Notes under the pieces: generated by a model
Database searches by the model: none
Told to the model about the DNA's origin: nothing
Seen by the model: the letters and a program-made list of their open reading frames with translations, nothing else
Part shown: positions 16,830-25,878 of the stretch, in pieces
Position numbering within the stretch: position 1 is the stretch's first letter
How the letters are laid out: every line of letters begins with the position of its first letter
Source of the DNA: Ensifer sp. IC4062
Lineage (GTDB): Bacteria; Pseudomonadota; Alphaproteobacteria; Rhizobiales; Rhizobiaceae
Assembly (NCBI RefSeq): GCF_020193575.1
Contig: NZ_JADYVD010000006.1
Location: forward strand, 62,001 to 126,000
DNA length: 64,000 nt
Direction of reading: 5' to 3'
Translations under genes and position numbers: made by a program

Positions 16830-17996
16830 TCAGGAGGAACGGAACTTGTTCGCAGCCGCGAGCGCCGATTTCTGCTGCGTTTCGTTGAGGCCGAGATAGA
16901 AGTCCTCGAGGGCGTCGTCCTTGAGGCCTGCGCGGCGCGACAGCACATACCACTTCGCCGCCTCAACCGGATCTGGGCGCGTGCCGATCGCATTGACATA
17001 GAGGTGCGATAGCCGGTTCTGCGCGACGACATTGCCGCTTTCCGCCGCGCGCTTCATCCAGGCGAAGCCTTCTTCGAGTTTGCGGTCGCCGGCGATCCCT
17101 TCGACGAACCAGATGGCGATGTCGAGCTGCGCGGTGTCAAAGCCGGCGCGGGCGGCGCGCAGAAGCCATTCGCGTGCACGCGCGCGCTTGCTCTCTTCTA
17201 TGCCGTCAACATTGATATAGATTTGCGAAAGGGCATATTGCGCATCGGCGATGCCCTGTTCGGCGGATTTCTCGTAATAGGGCATTGCCGCCTTCAGGCC
17301 CTTCTCGCCCGGCATGTCGGCAACCAGCGTTTGCCCATAATTGAACTGGGCCGAAGCATTGCCGAGGTCGGCCGCCTTCTTCATCAGCTCTTCGGATTTC
17401 TTCCTGTCGCGCTTGACGTAGCGCCCCTCCATCAGGATCAGGGCATATTTGAACATGGCGGCCGGATCGCCGTTATTAGCAGCCTGGCCGTACCAGAAGG
17501 CGGCCTCCTTGGCGTTGCGCGCGACACCAAGCCCCTGCTCCAGGATCGATGCAACCAGCGTCTGGGCAGCCGGATCGCCGAGCTGCGCCCGCGGCAATGC
17601 CAGATCCATCGCCGTCAGATAGTAGCCGCGCTGGAAAGCACCGTAAGCATCGTCCACTTTTCCGGCGAACGGCTTTTCCGCCGGAAGCGCCGGCAATTGC
17701 GCGCCCATGCGATCGATGACATTAACGCCCTCCGACGGCGTGCTGCCGTCTCCGGCTTTTGTCTTTTTTGCCGCACCGGCCTCTGGTTTCTGTTGTGGGG
17801 CCGCACCTTCCGGCATAATCGCGCCGTTGAACGGGGTGATCCGCCCGCGTTTTGGCACATTCCCATCGTCTGCGGCCCCCTCGCCGGCAGCCGCGCCCGC
17901 CGCCGGCTGCTGCGCACAAACCGGCGCCGCTGCAAGTGCGACGGCCATAAAGAGGACTGCAGCCCGGCTGGACTTCGACGACAAGCGGCTCAACAT
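16830..17996 (-). CDS. Secreted SEL1/TPR-repeat protein
   Basis: A 388-residue exported protein. A signal peptide (residues 1-28, ending APVCAQQ) is followed by a low-complexity Ala/Pro/Lys-rich region to about residue 90 and then about seven SEL1-type repeats (AKEAAFWYGQAANNGDPAAMFKYA, SAEQGIADAQYALSQIYI, EEGFAWMKRAAESGNVVAQNRLSHLY). SEL1 proteins act as scaffolds, in rhizobia often for exopolysaccharide or envelope signalling (the ExoR type), but this one's partner is unknown. It begins 9 bp after the ThiE-like gene on the same strand, so the two probably form an operon. Confidence 0.85.
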   Translation of the reverse strand: MLSRLSSKSSRAAVLFMAVALAAAPVCAQQPAAGAAAGEGAADDGNVPKRGRITPFNGAIMPEGAAPQQKPEAGAAKKTKAGDGSTPSEGVNVIDRMGAQLPALPAEKPFAGKVDDAYGAFQRGYYLTAMDLALPRAQLGDPAAQTLVASILEQGLGVARNAKEAAFWYGQAANNGDPAAMFKYALILMEGRYVKRDRKKSEELMKKAADLGNASAQFNYGQTLVADMPGEKGLKAAMPYYEKSAEQGIADAQYALSQIYINVDGIEESKRARAREWLLRAARAGFDTAQLDIAIWFVEGIAGDRKLEEGFAWMKRAAESGNVVAQNRLSHLYVNAIGTRPDPVEAAKWYVLSRRAGLKDDALEDFYLGLNETQQKSALAAANKFRSS

Positions 17997-18005
17997 CGGA
18001 CTGTC

Positions 18006-18659
18006 TTAATCTTCAAACCGTGGCGCTTTTTCGTCAAGTAGCGCGTTGACGGCAGCGATGACCGCCGGCGCTTGCTCCGGCTCTCCAAAGACGGCGTGAC
18101 GAAGCGCCACGAATTCGGCCCCCGTTTCAGCGACCGCAAGCGCCGACTGCGGATCAGTGCCGCCCATGACGACACAGGGGATTTCGATCATCGACGCCCA
18201 CCATTCGGCAAGCGCCAGATTTTTCGGATGCGGGTCCGGCTTGATGTCGCCGTCGGTGCGACCGAAGAATACGTAGTCCGGCTTGAGTTCGCCGATTTCG
18301 AGCGCACGGTGGCGATCGGAGGCATTTCCGCCGCCAACGATGAGTTTCGGTGTGTGCTTTTCGATCGCATCGCCGAGCACGTCCGGTCCTCCGACGATAT
18401 GCAGGCCGTCTGCCTTGGCACGTCCCGCAACGCGCGTGTCACCCTCGATCAACGCCGCAGCCCCCGCGTTCTGGATTACCGGCACCAAGAGCTCGGCGTG
18501 CTGCTGGAACTCGGCGTCACTTAGCCCGTATTGCGGCAGGATGACGGACGCCACGTCGCCTGCCCGCAACGCGTCGGCAAGCACCTTCGAACGCTGTGCG
18601 AGATCCGCCATATCAGGCACGACCAGCACAAGGCGGCAGCGGTTTTCTATATTGCTCAT
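18006..18659 (-). CDS. Thiamine-phosphate synthase-like protein
   Basis: A 217-residue TIM-barrel protein of the ThiE/TenI family. Conserved pieces are RLVLVVPD at the start, AGRAKADGLHIVGGPDVL (the GLHLGQ region of ThiE), PDYVFFGRTDGD and CVVMGGTDPQSALAVAETGAEFVAL, the phosphate-binding end of the barrel. Several classical ThiE positions differ (GLHI-V rather than GLHLGQ), so it may be a divergent ThiE or a TenI-like isomerase. It starts at ATG 18659 (MSNIENR). It lies directly upstream of the SEL1 gene with a 9-bp gap. Confidence 0.8.
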   Translation of the reverse strand: MSNIENRCRLVLVVPDMADLAQRSKVLADALRAGDVASVILPQYGLSDAEFQQHAELLVPVIQNAGAAALIEGDTRVAGRAKADGLHIVGGPDVLGDAIEKHTPKLIVGGGNASDRHRALEIGELKPDYVFFGRTDGDIKPDPHPKNLALAEWWASMIEIPCVVMGGTDPQSALAVAETGAEFVALRHAVFGEPEQAPAVIAAVNALLDEKAPRFED

Positions 18660-18690
18660 GATATCCGTTCCTGGCCCGGCACCCTCTTCA

Positions 18691-18790
18691 CTGCATGATT
18701 CCTTATATCGGAACCGATTTAAGGAATCAGGCAGCACTTCAAAGTGCTACAGCGACATTAGCGCATCCGATTGGACGCGCGGCGCTATAG
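18691..18790 (+). repeat. R1 repeat, copy 5 (forward)
   Basis: A complete copy that defines the element well: gcatgattccttatatcgg/ccgatttaaggaatc dyad, gcagcacttcaaagtgctac, then gcatccgattggacgcgcggcgctatag. It lies between the divergent ThiE-like and TauE genes. Confidence 0.85.
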
Positions 18791-18863
18791 GAGCGAAAGC
18801 CGCCGCTCGATTTCGTTCGGGAAAACCGATAGACGGAGATGACAAAAGGATCAACCGCCACCC

Positions 18864-19643
18864 ATGCTTCCCGGTTTCGACTTCTATCTCGTCGCCATCC
18901 CCGCAGTCCTCCTCGTCGGCCTCAGCAAGGGCGGCATGGGCGAGGCGCTTGCGTTGATGGGCGTTCCGATCCTGTCGATGGCGGTGTCTCCTGTTCAGGC
19001 GGCAGCGTTGCTGCTGCCGATCCTCATCGCTATGGACATCGTCTCGTTATGGATCTGGCGCAAGCACGGCGACCGTAAGACGCTCACGATGCTGCTGCCG
19101 GGGGCGATCGCCGGCATCGCCATCGGCTGGGCGACCTCCGCCTATGTGCCTCGCGACGCCTTGAGGCTGATCATCGGCCTTATCACGGTCGTGTTCGTGC
19201 TGCGCTATGCCTATACCGTCTGGCGCAGCCGCAATGGCGCACCGATCAGCGCCAAGAAGCAGCGCGCTGGCCCCGCCGCGCTCTGGGGCTCCTTTGCAGG
19301 TTACGGCAGCTTTGTCGCTCATGCCGGTGGCCCGCCTTTTCAGATCTATGCATTGCCGCTGAAGCTCGAACCGCGTGAGTATACTGGCACCATTGTGCGC
19401 TTCTTCGCGATCCTCAATGCGGTGAAGCTTATCCCCTATTTCGCCCTCGGCCAGCTCGATATCAGCAATTTGAAGACATCTGCCACGCTTTTCCCACTGG
19501 CAATGGCGGCGACAGCCTGCGGGGCGTGGATCGTCCGGCGGATGAAGCCGCAGATCTTCTATCCCTTCATGTACACGATGGCCTTTATCGCTGGATCGAG
19601 ACTCGTCTGGGATGGCTTTGCGAGCCTCATGGCTGGCAGGTGA
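18864..19643 (+). CDS. TauE/SafE family membrane exporter
   Basis: A 259-residue inner-membrane protein of the TauE/SafE (DUF81) family, which exports sulfite, sulfoacetate or related anions. It has about eight hydrophobic segments in two repeated halves, each starting with a Gly-rich motif (VGLSKGGMGEALALMGVPILS near residue 16 and AGYGSFVAHAGGPPFQIYALPL near 150), which is the family's signature. The substrate cannot be told. A short ArsR-type regulator gene follows 90 bp downstream on the same strand and could be linked in function. Confidence 0.9.
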   Translation: MLPGFDFYLVAIPAVLLVGLSKGGMGEALALMGVPILSMAVSPVQAAALLLPILIAMDIVSLWIWRKHGDRKTLTMLLPGAIAGIAIGWATSAYVPRDALRLIIGLITVVFVLRYAYTVWRSRNGAPISAKKQRAGPAALWGSFAGYGSFVAHAGGPPFQIYALPLKLEPREYTGTIVRFFAILNAVKLIPYFALGQLDISNLKTSATLFPLAMAATACGAWIVRRMKPQIFYPFMYTMAFIAGSRLVWDGFASLMAGR

Positions 19644-19733
19644 GACATCGCATGATTGTTGCAAAGCAAAATCGGTTATACTGCAATGCACAATTTCCTT
19701 GCCGCTTACTTAGAATCCGCTTAACGTTCGCTC

Positions 19734-19994
19734 ATGACCATTGCGGACCCATTCGATGCCATCGCGGATCCGAACCGGCGCTACCTGCTGGAGGAACTGC
19801 GGCGCGCACCGAAGACGGTGAACGAATTGGCCGAAGGCCTGCCGATCAGCCGCCCGGCCGTGTCGCAGCACCTGAAGGCGCTGCTCGACTGCAATCTCGT
19901 CTCCGTTTCATCGAGCGGAACGCGGCGAATTTATGCGATTCACAAGCCGGGCTTTGACAAACTGAACCTGTGGCTTGACCAGTTTTGGTCCTAA
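19734..19994 (+). CDS. Short ArsR-type winged-helix regulator
   Basis: An 86-residue DNA-binding protein that is mostly a winged helix: FDAIADPNRRYLLEELRRAPKTVNELAEGLPISRPAVSQHLKALLDCNLVSV is the ArsR helix-turn-helix with the wing after it. There is no Cys pair for metal sensing except C54, which stands alone, so metal response is unlikely. It is shorter than the usual 100-120 residues because it ends soon after the wing. A TATACT -10-like box lies at about 19676-19681 in the 90-bp gap before it, so it can have its own promoter. Confidence 0.82.
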   Translation: MTIADPFDAIADPNRRYLLEELRRAPKTVNELAEGLPISRPAVSQHLKALLDCNLVSVSSSGTRRIYAIHKPGFDKLNLWLDQFWS

Positions 19995-20041
19995 TGCATG
20001 CCGCCCAGAAGTGCGCAGCGGTTTTGGGATAACGATTGCAT
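19994..20041 (+). repeat. R2 short repeat, copy 2
   Basis: atgcatgccgcccagaa, gtgcgcagcggttt, aacgattgcat: the same element as at 10213-10258. As there, it begins at the stop codon of the upstream gene. The rest of the gap to 20192 shows no gene. Confidence 0.65.
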
Positions 20042-20192
20042 AGGAAGAAGGCTCGGAACTGAATTCCGGACAGAAATAGACCGGGCGTCGGGCCCGGCCG
20101 AGTGTTCCGTGTACTCCGTGATGGGATTGGTTCTTGACCTTGTTGCGTTGTCACGACAATGGCGACAACGCCACCCGAAATACCGTTCAGAA

Positions 20193-20366
20193 TTAATGGG
20201 TCGAGGAACGGAGTCTTTCGATTTCGTCCTTGATGCGCAGCTTCCGCCGCTTGAGTTCGCTAATCAACTCGTCCTCGCAGGACGGTGAGTTGAGAGCGGC
20301 GTGGAGCTCCTGTTCCAGGGCGCCATGTTTTTTCTCAAGCGTTGCAAGATGAGCCTCAATGGTCAT
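20193..20366 (-). CDS. DUF465 (YdcH-like) small protein
   Basis: A 57-residue, mostly helical protein: MTIEAHLATLEKKHGALEQELHAALN ... LKRRKLRIKDEIERLR. The DUF465 family is built from two antiparallel helices and its function is unknown. ATG 20366 is chosen because AAGGAAGG lies upstream and the family starts there. It is divergent from a second DUF465 gene at 20580, so the two paralogues share a 213-bp control region. Confidence 0.85.
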   Translation of the reverse strand: MTIEAHLATLEKKHGALEQELHAALNSPSCEDELISELKRRKLRIKDEIERLRSSTH

Positions 20367-20579
20367 TTGGCAGTCCCTTCCTTTTGCTTGCATCCGGCAG
20401 GTAAATGCCGGATGTTCCATGGTGGTAACCTTATTAGTCTGCCATGCCATTTTTCATTTGTCGAAGGCGAAATGATGACGTCTGATAACTTCCCGTTACC
20501 GCCCAAGATGTGGTAGAGCGGCGCATGAAAATTCCGGATCGCAGATCGATTGCGATCGGGCTTATGGGGATCGTTTTGC

Positions 20580-20783
20580 ATGCCGGACCAGGACCAGGCC
20601 GAACTCAGACTGACCATCGCGCGCCTGAGGCAGGAACATGAAGACTACGACGTCGCCATCAACGCTATGATTGAGACCGGCTGCGACGCATTGCGCATCC
20701 AGCGCATGAAGAAGAAGAAGCTGGCCATCAAGGACAAGATCACCAAGATCGAAGACCAGATCATCCCCGACATCATCGCCTGA
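20580..20783 (+). CDS. DUF465 (YdcH-like) small protein
   Basis: A 67-residue protein with the DUF465 pattern: [59 protein letters not shown]. The conserved [11 protein letters not shown] helix resembles RRKLRIKDEI of the neighbour at 20193. The function is unknown. The start is taken at MPDQDQ (20580); an in-frame ATG at 20550 is an alternative. It is 17 bp upstream of purE on the same strand, so it is probably the first gene of a purE-purK transcript. Confidence 0.82.
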   Translation: MPDQDQAELRLTIARLRQEHEDYDVAINAMIETGCDALRIQRMKKKKLAIKDKITKIEDQIIPDIIA

Positions 20784-20800
20784 ACCGGATCAAGACAGAC

Positions 20801-21301
20801 GTGACAGATACGACCACCCCGCCCGTCGCCATTATCATGGGAAGCCAGTCGGACTGGGAGACTATGAAGAACGCGGCCGACACGCTCGAAGCGCTCGACA
20901 TCGCCTACGAGGCCCGGATCGTTTCGGCTCATCGCACGCCGGACCGTCTGGTGAGCTTCGCCAAGGGCGCGCGTGACGAGGGTTTCAAGGTGATCATCGC
21001 TGGCGCCGGCGGCGCGGCGCATCTGCCGGGTATGTGTGCATCGATGACGCCGCTGCCGGTTTTCGGCGTGCCGGTGCAGTCGAAGGCGCTTTCCGGTCAG
21101 GACAGCCTGCTTTCAATCGTGCAGATGCCGGCCGGTATTCCCGTCGGCACACTGGCGATCGGAAAGGCGGGAGCCATCAATGCCGCGCTGCTTGCCGCCG
21201 CCGTCCTCGCGCTTAGCGACGACGATCTCGCCGACCGTCTCGATGACTGGCGCGAACAGCAGACCGTCTCGGTCGCCGAGTACCCGGTGGACGAGGCATG
21301 A
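20801..21301 (+). CDS. purE: N5-carboxyaminoimidazole ribonucleotide mutase
   Basis: PurE converts N5-CAIR to CAIR in de novo purine synthesis and acts as an octamer in the cytoplasm. The 166-residue protein has the class I signature [41 protein letters not shown] and [15 protein letters not shown]. The start is GTG 20801. It overlaps purK by 4 bases (ATGA), so translation is coupled, and PurK makes its substrate. Confidence 0.96.
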   Translation: MTDTTTPPVAIIMGSQSDWETMKNAADTLEALDIAYEARIVSAHRTPDRLVSFAKGARDEGFKVIIAGAGGAAHLPGMCASMTPLPVFGVPVQSKALSGQDSLLSIVQMPAGIPVGTLAIGKAGAINAALLAAAVLALSDDDLADRLDDWREQQTVSVAEYPVDEA

Positions 21302-22347
21302 AGACCATCGGCATTATTGGCGGCGGTCAGCTCGGCCGCATGCTCGCGATGGCGGCTGCCCGCCTGAATTTCCGCACCGTCATTCTCGAACCGCAGCCGG
21401 AGTGTCCCGCCGCCCAGGTCGCGAACGCCCAGATCGTCGCGTCTTACGACGACGCGTACGGGCTTGATCAGCTCGCTGCGGTCTCGGATCTCATCACCTA
21501 TGAGTTCGAAAACGTGCCGGTCTCCGCGGCCATAAGGTTGGCGGCCTCCCGCCCGGTCTTCCCGCCGCCGAAGGCGTTGGAAGTGGCCCAGGACCGGCTC
21601 CAAGAAAAGCGCTTCATCAATGACTGCGGCATTGCCACGGCGCGCTTCCACGCAGTCGACAGCCAGGTCGACCTGGAACTGGCACTTGCCGATTTCGGCG
21701 GGGCCGGCGTGCTCAAAACTCGGCGGCTCGGCTACGACGGCAAGGGCCAGCGCGTGTTCCGCTCGACTGCGGACGACCCTGCCGGCGCTTTCATGGCCCT
21801 GGGGCAAGTACCCCTCATCCTCGAAAGCTTCGTGCCCTTCGAGCGCGAGATCTCGATTATCGCTGCACGCGGCCCCGACGGCAGCAGCGCCTGTTTCGAC
21901 CCGGCAGAGAACGTGCATCGGAACGGCATCCTGCACACATCCACCGTGCCGGCCTCGGTGGGCCCCGCGACGGCAGACGCCGCGCGGACGGCGGCAACCG
22001 CCATACTCGACGCGCTCGGCTATGTCGGCGTGATCGGAGTCGAGTTCTTCGTACTCGCCGATGGCAGCCTCGTCGCCAACGAGATCGCTCCGCGCGTCCA
22101 CAACTCCGGCCATTGGACGGAAGCGGCCTGCGTCGTATCACAGTTCGAGCAGCACATCCGCGCCATAGCCGGCCTGCCGCTCGGCGACCCCTCACGCCAT
22201 TCGGCCTGTGTGATGCAGAACCTTATCGGCGACGATATTGCCGAGGTCCCAGGCTTGCTTGCCGAACGCAACGTGCTCGTTCACCTGTACGGCAAGGCCG
22301 AGGCACGCGTCGGCCGCAAGATGGGCCATTTCACCCGCCTGAGCTGA
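21298..22347 (+). CDS. purK: N5-carboxyaminoimidazole ribonucleotide synthase
   Basis: PurK makes N5-CAIR from AIR, bicarbonate and ATP, the step before PurE. It is a 349-residue ATP-grasp enzyme: [17 protein letters not shown] at the start, [11 protein letters not shown] (ATP-grasp loop), [46 protein letters not shown] (metal and ATP site). It follows purE with a 4-base overlap. Confidence 0.96.
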   Translation: MKTIGIIGGGQLGRMLAMAAARLNFRTVILEPQPECPAAQVANAQIVASYDDAYGLDQLAAVSDLITYEFENVPVSAAIRLAASRPVFPPPKALEVAQDRLQEKRFINDCGIATARFHAVDSQVDLELALADFGGAGVLKTRRLGYDGKGQRVFRSTADDPAGAFMALGQVPLILESFVPFEREISIIAARGPDGSSACFDPAENVHRNGILHTSTVPASVGPATADAARTAATAILDALGYVGVIGVEFFVLADGSLVANEIAPRVHNSGHWTEAACVVSQFEQHIRAIAGLPLGDPSRHSACVMQNLIGDDIAEVPGLLAERNVLVHLYGKAEARVGRKMGHFTRLS

Positions 22348-22399
22348 GGGAACGCCCACAGATTTGCGCTGCGCGTAAGTAAAATCGCCCGTCTTGCGG

Positions 22400-22428
22400 T
22401 TGACACAATAAGGGCGACACGGTATGTG
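22400..22428 (+). promoter_or_regulatory. rpmJ: Sigma-70-type promoter of rpmJ
   Basis: TTGACA at 22400-22405, 17-bp spacer, TATGTG at 22423-22428. This fits the rhizobial housekeeping pattern of a strong -35 and a weak -10. Confidence 0.6.
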
Positions 22429-22441
22429 CCTGCCTACTTAG

Positions 22442-22464
22442 AGCGCGCTGAATGGCGCGCTTTT
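22442..22464 (+). promoter_or_regulatory. rpmJ: Terminator-like hairpin in the rpmJ leader
   Basis: Arms AGCGCGC/GCGCGCT (22442-22448 and 22455-22461) followed by TTTT, between the likely promoter and the rpmJ start. It may be an attenuator, a 5' stabiliser or the purK terminator. Confidence 0.5.
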
Positions 22465-22520
22465 GATTGTTAGAGATTACCGGGCGAATTTTCGTTCCCC
22501 GAAACCTGCGGATCAGGAAA

Positions 22521-22646
22521 ATGAAGATCAAGAATTCGCTCAAGTCGCTGAAGGCCCGTCACCGCGAAAACCGTCTGGTTCGTCGCAAGGGCCGCGTCTA
22601 CATCATCAACAAGCAGAACCCGCGCTTCAAGGCACGTCAGGGCTGA
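22521..22646 (+). CDS. rpmJ: 50S ribosomal protein L36 (long, zinc-free form)
   Basis: A 41-residue protein of the large ribosomal subunit: [24 protein letters not shown]..., ending NPRFKARQG. The zinc-ligand Cys and His of the short L36 are absent, which marks the longer C-minus form common in alpha- and gammaproteobacteria. AGGAAA precedes the ATG. It is transcribed alone from a promoter at 22400 through a leader with a hairpin. Confidence 0.95.
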   Translation: MKIKNSLKSLKARHRENRLVRRKGRVYIINKQNPRFKARQG

Positions 22647-22740
22647 CGCCCTCGGCAACGATCGAGTTGCCCGCATGATTGGCGGTTCGCCCCTGGTGAT
22701 CCTTCATATTTGATTTGATCTTGTTCCATGGCGGGCTACG

Positions 22741-23349
22741 ATGTCCGCCATGCGTATTTTTGTGATCTCGATTCTGGCATCTCTTGCCGCACTCGCCGTC
22801 TCCCCCGGCAATCCGCTCTGGGCAGCGGAACCTGCGCCGCAAACGGAAACGGCAAACCTCACCACACCGAAACAGCGTCTTGATTCCTTGTTCGTGGACC
22901 TGAAGAAGGAACGCGATGAAGCCAAGGCGCGGCAGGTGGCTGACCGCATCCGCCTGGAATGGCAGGATTCCGGCAGCGCCACCGTGAACCTCTTGATGCA
23001 ATGGGTCGACAAGGCGATCGCCGACGACAAGAACCCGGTTGCGCTCGACATTCTCGATCAGGTGATCGCTCTCGCTCCGAATTACGTGGAAGGCTGGAAC
23101 CGCCGCGCCACCCTGCACTATCAAATGGGCAACTACCGCAAGTCGATGTCCGACATAAATCGCGTGCTCGCGATCGAACCGCGGCATTTCGGTGCCCTTG
23201 CGGGCATGGCGACGATGCTGAGCGCCGCCGGTAAGGACGAGCTGGCGATGCGCGCCTGGCAGCAGTTCCTCGACATCTACCCGTCGGATCGAAAGGCACA
23301 GGAGCAGCTTGGCGAACTCGCAGAGAAGCTCGCGGGCAGCCGGACCTGA
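22741..23349 (+). CDS. Exported TPR protein
   Basis: A 202-residue protein with a signal peptide (MRIFVISILASLAALAVSPG, cut near WAAEP) and three TPR-like helical pairs: LDILDQVIALAPNYVEGWNRRATLHYQMGN, INRVLAIEPRHFGALAGMATMLS and AMRAWQQFLDIYPSDRKAQEQLGELAEKL. TPRs bind partner proteins; this one would act in the periplasm. Starts at 22741 and 22750 are both possible. It is 70 bp upstream of an alpha/beta-hydrolase gene on the same strand. Confidence 0.82.
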   Translation: MSAMRIFVISILASLAALAVSPGNPLWAAEPAPQTETANLTTPKQRLDSLFVDLKKERDEAKARQVADRIRLEWQDSGSATVNLLMQWVDKAIADDKNPVALDILDQVIALAPNYVEGWNRRATLHYQMGNYRKSMSDINRVLAIEPRHFGALAGMATMLSAAGKDELAMRAWQQFLDIYPSDRKAQEQLGELAEKLAGSRT

Positions 23350-23419
23350 GCCGGTACGACAAGCGAGGAAGTCCGCGGGGTTGCTTCCTCAAACGCAGTT
23401 GGAGAAGACCTATCCGATC

Positions 23420-24469
23420 ATGCTCGTGGCGTTGCTGCTTCTCGCCATCCTGACGATCGCCAGCATCGGCTATAGTGTCTGGCAGGCACGACGCATATCC
23501 GCCCGCTTCCCCAACCTGGGCGACCTTGTCGATGTCGGCGGCTTCCGCATGAACTGCGTTCACGTCTCCGCGCCTGCCAGCCCCGATCTGCCGCCGATCG
23601 TCTTCATTCACGGCGCCGGCGGCAATCTGCTCGACCAGATGCATGCCTTCAGGCCAGCCCTCGAAGGCCGGGCGGAGCTGCTTTTCGTTGACCGGCCGGG
23701 CCACGGTTATTCGGAGCGCGGCGGAACCGCCAATGGCTGGCCGGACGGTCAGGCAGACGCGATCGCCAGACTGATGGAAAAGCGCGGCATCGATCGCGCC
23801 ATCGTCGTCGGCCACTCCTTTGGCGCTGCGATTGCCGCGAGTTTTGCGCTTCATCATCCTGAACGAACAGCGGGGGTTGTTCTTCTCGCACCGGCGACGC
23901 ATCCCTGGCCCGGCGGCATCGACTGGTACTTCTCGTTGGCGACGCTGCCTTGTCTCGGCTGGCTCTTCGCCCACACGGTCGCCACCCCGCTCGGCCTGCG
24001 ACGCATCGACAGCGCTACACGCTCGATCTTCTCGCCCAATGAACGACCGCTGGATTACATCGGCACGACCGCTCCGCATCTGGTGCTGCGACCGATGACC
24101 TTTCTCTACAATGCGATCGATGTTGCCAACCTGCACCCCTATGTGACGCGTGTCTCTCCGCGCTATGCGGAGATCGCGGCCCCGACGGTCGTCATCACCG
24201 GCGACCGCGACGCAATCGTGCTGGCCGATATCCATGCGCGCGGCCTTGCGCGCGACATTATCGGATCGGAGCTGTTATGGATCGCCAATCTCGGCCATAA
24301 GCCGGATTACGTGGTGACCGACGTCGTCGTTGCCGCGATCGAGAAACTGGCAGGCAAGCCGTGCGATCTCCAAGAGGCAGCGCGACGGGCCGAGGCCCGT
24401 CTCGCGATCAACGACGCTTCAATGCAGGAGAAGTCCTATACGCCGGTAAGCCCATCCGAGCCGATATAA
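23420..24469 (+). CDS. Membrane-anchored alpha/beta hydrolase
   Basis: A 349-residue protein with one N-terminal membrane helix (MLVALLLLAILTIASIGYSVW) and an alpha/beta-hydrolase domain that probably faces the periplasm. The nucleophile elbow is VVGHSFGAAIA, the oxyanion region is FIHGAGGN, the acid is in VITGDRDAIV and the His is in NLGHKPDYV. It is a serine esterase or lipase type with unknown substrate. ATG 23420 has GGAGAAG 12 bases upstream; a TTG at 23381 with GGAAG upstream is an alternative start. Its end overlaps the convergent pyruvate kinase gene by 34 bases. Confidence 0.85.
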   Translation: MLVALLLLAILTIASIGYSVWQARRISARFPNLGDLVDVGGFRMNCVHVSAPASPDLPPIVFIHGAGGNLLDQMHAFRPALEGRAELLFVDRPGHGYSERGGTANGWPDGQADAIARLMEKRGIDRAIVVGHSFGAAIAASFALHHPERTAGVVLLAPATHPWPGGIDWYFSLATLPCLGWLFAHTVATPLGLRRIDSATRSIFSPNERPLDYIGTTAPHLVLRPMTFLYNAIDVANLHPYVTRVSPRYAEIAAPTVVITGDRDAIVLADIHARGLARDIIGSELLWIANLGHKPDYVVTDVVVAAIEKLAGKPCDLQEAARRAEARLAINDASMQEKSYTPVSPSEPI

Positions 24470-25878
24470 GCGATGCGCAGCATGTTGGTGGCACCCGGCG
24501 TTCCGAGCGGGACGCCGGCGGAGATGATGATACGGTCGCCCGGCTTTCCAAAACCCTCTGCCGCGACGATGCGGCAGGCCCGGTTGACCATGTCGTCGAG
24601 ATCTTTCGCATCCTCGGTGACGACACAGTGCAGACCCCAGACGACCGACAGGCGCCTTGCCGTCTCGACAATCGGCGAAAGCGCGATGACCGGCACCTGC
24701 GGCCGCTCGCGTGCCGCGCGCAGACCCGTTGCGCCCGACGACGTGTAGGTGACGATCGCAGCGAGCTTCAGCGTTTCGGCGATCTGGTGAGCGGCGAGTG
24801 AAATCGCGTCCGCGCCGGTCGCCTCGGGCGGCGTGCGCTGCGCATAGATAATGCCCGGATAATGCGGATCGCGCTCGACGTTGCTCGCGATCGAGGCCAT
24901 GGTCGATACTGCCTCGACCGGATACTCGCCGGAGGCGGACTCGGCCGAAAGCATCACTGCGTCGGCGCCCTCGAACACAGCAGTGGCCACGTCGGACACT
25001 TCCGCACGGGTCGGAACCGGCGAAGAGATCATCGACTCCAGCATCTGGGTGGCGACGACCACCGGCTTGCCGGCACGCCGACAGGCGCGCGTCAGTTGCT
25101 TCTGCAGGCCGGGGACGGATTCAAGCGGCATCTCGACGCCGAGATCGCCGCGCGCCACCATCAGCGCGTCCGAAAGCTCGATGATCTCGTCGATGCGTTC
25201 GATCGCCTGCGGCTTTTCGATCTTCGACATCAGGCCGACCCGGCCGCGGGCAACCTTGCGGACTTCGGCGAGGTCCTCCGGCCGCTGGATGAAGGAGAGC
25301 GCCACCCAGTCGACCTGCCCTGTCGCCAGAACGGCGTCGAGGTCGATGCGGTCCTTCTCGGTCAGCGCCCCGACGCCGAGCAGCGTGTCGGGCAGGCTGA
25401 CGCCCTTGCGGTCCGATATCCTCGTGCCAGAGATAACGGTCGTGACGATGCTCTTGCCATCCGTCTTCTCGGCCCTGAGGTGCAACTTGCCATCGTCGAT
25501 CAGCAGGCGATCGCCGGGCTTCACCGCCTCGAGAATTTCCGGGTGGGGAAGATAGACGCGAGTGTTGTCGCCGGGAATCTCCTTGTTGTCGAGCGTGAAG
25601 GACTGGCCGATCTTGAGCTCGACCTTGCCCTCGGCGAACTTGCCGACGCGCAGCTTGGGACCCTGCAGGTCGGCGAGAATGCCGATCGGCCGCCCGCAGC
25701 GGGATTCGACATTACGGATCTTCTCGATCAATGAGCGCATGACGTCATGGCTCGCATGGCTCATGTTGATACGAAACAGATCGGCTCCCGCCTCATGCAG
25801 CTTCTGGATCATCTGCTCGTCGGACGACGCAGGTCCGAGTGTGGCGAGGATTTTGACTTTTCTGTTCCGCTTCATCAA
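24436..25878 (-). CDS. pyk: Pyruvate kinase
   Basis: Converts phosphoenolpyruvate and ADP to pyruvate and ATP. The 480-residue protein is complete: KVKILATLGPASSD at the start, FRINMSHASHD, ADLQGPKLRVG, MSKIEKPQAIERIDEI (catalytic Lys), MVARGDLGVEMP (metal site), MLSAESASGEYPVEAVSTM and a C-terminal allosteric-type domain. The upstream DUF1036 gene overlaps its start by 4 bases (ATGA at 25875-25878), so the two are translationally coupled. The stop lies inside the convergent hydrolase gene. Confidence 0.96.
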   Translation of the reverse strand: MMKRNRKVKILATLGPASSDEQMIQKLHEAGADLFRINMSHASHDVMRSLIEKIRNVESRCGRPIGILADLQGPKLRVGKFAEGKVELKIGQSFTLDNKEIPGDNTRVYLPHPEILEAVKPGDRLLIDDGKLHLRAEKTDGKSIVTTVISGTRISDRKGVSLPDTLLGVGALTEKDRIDLDAVLATGQVDWVALSFIQRPEDLAEVRKVARGRVGLMSKIEKPQAIERIDEIIELSDALMVARGDLGVEMPLESVPGLQKQLTRACRRAGKPVVVATQMLESMISSPVPTRAEVSDVATAVFEGADAVMLSAESASGEYPVEAVSTMASIASNVERDPHYPGIIYAQRTPPEATGADAISLAAHQIAETLKLAAIVTYTSSGATGLRAARERPQVPVIALSPIVETARRLSVVWGLHCVVTEDAKDLDDMVNRACRIVAAEGFGKPGDRIIISAGVPLGTPGATNMLRIAYIGSDGLTGV

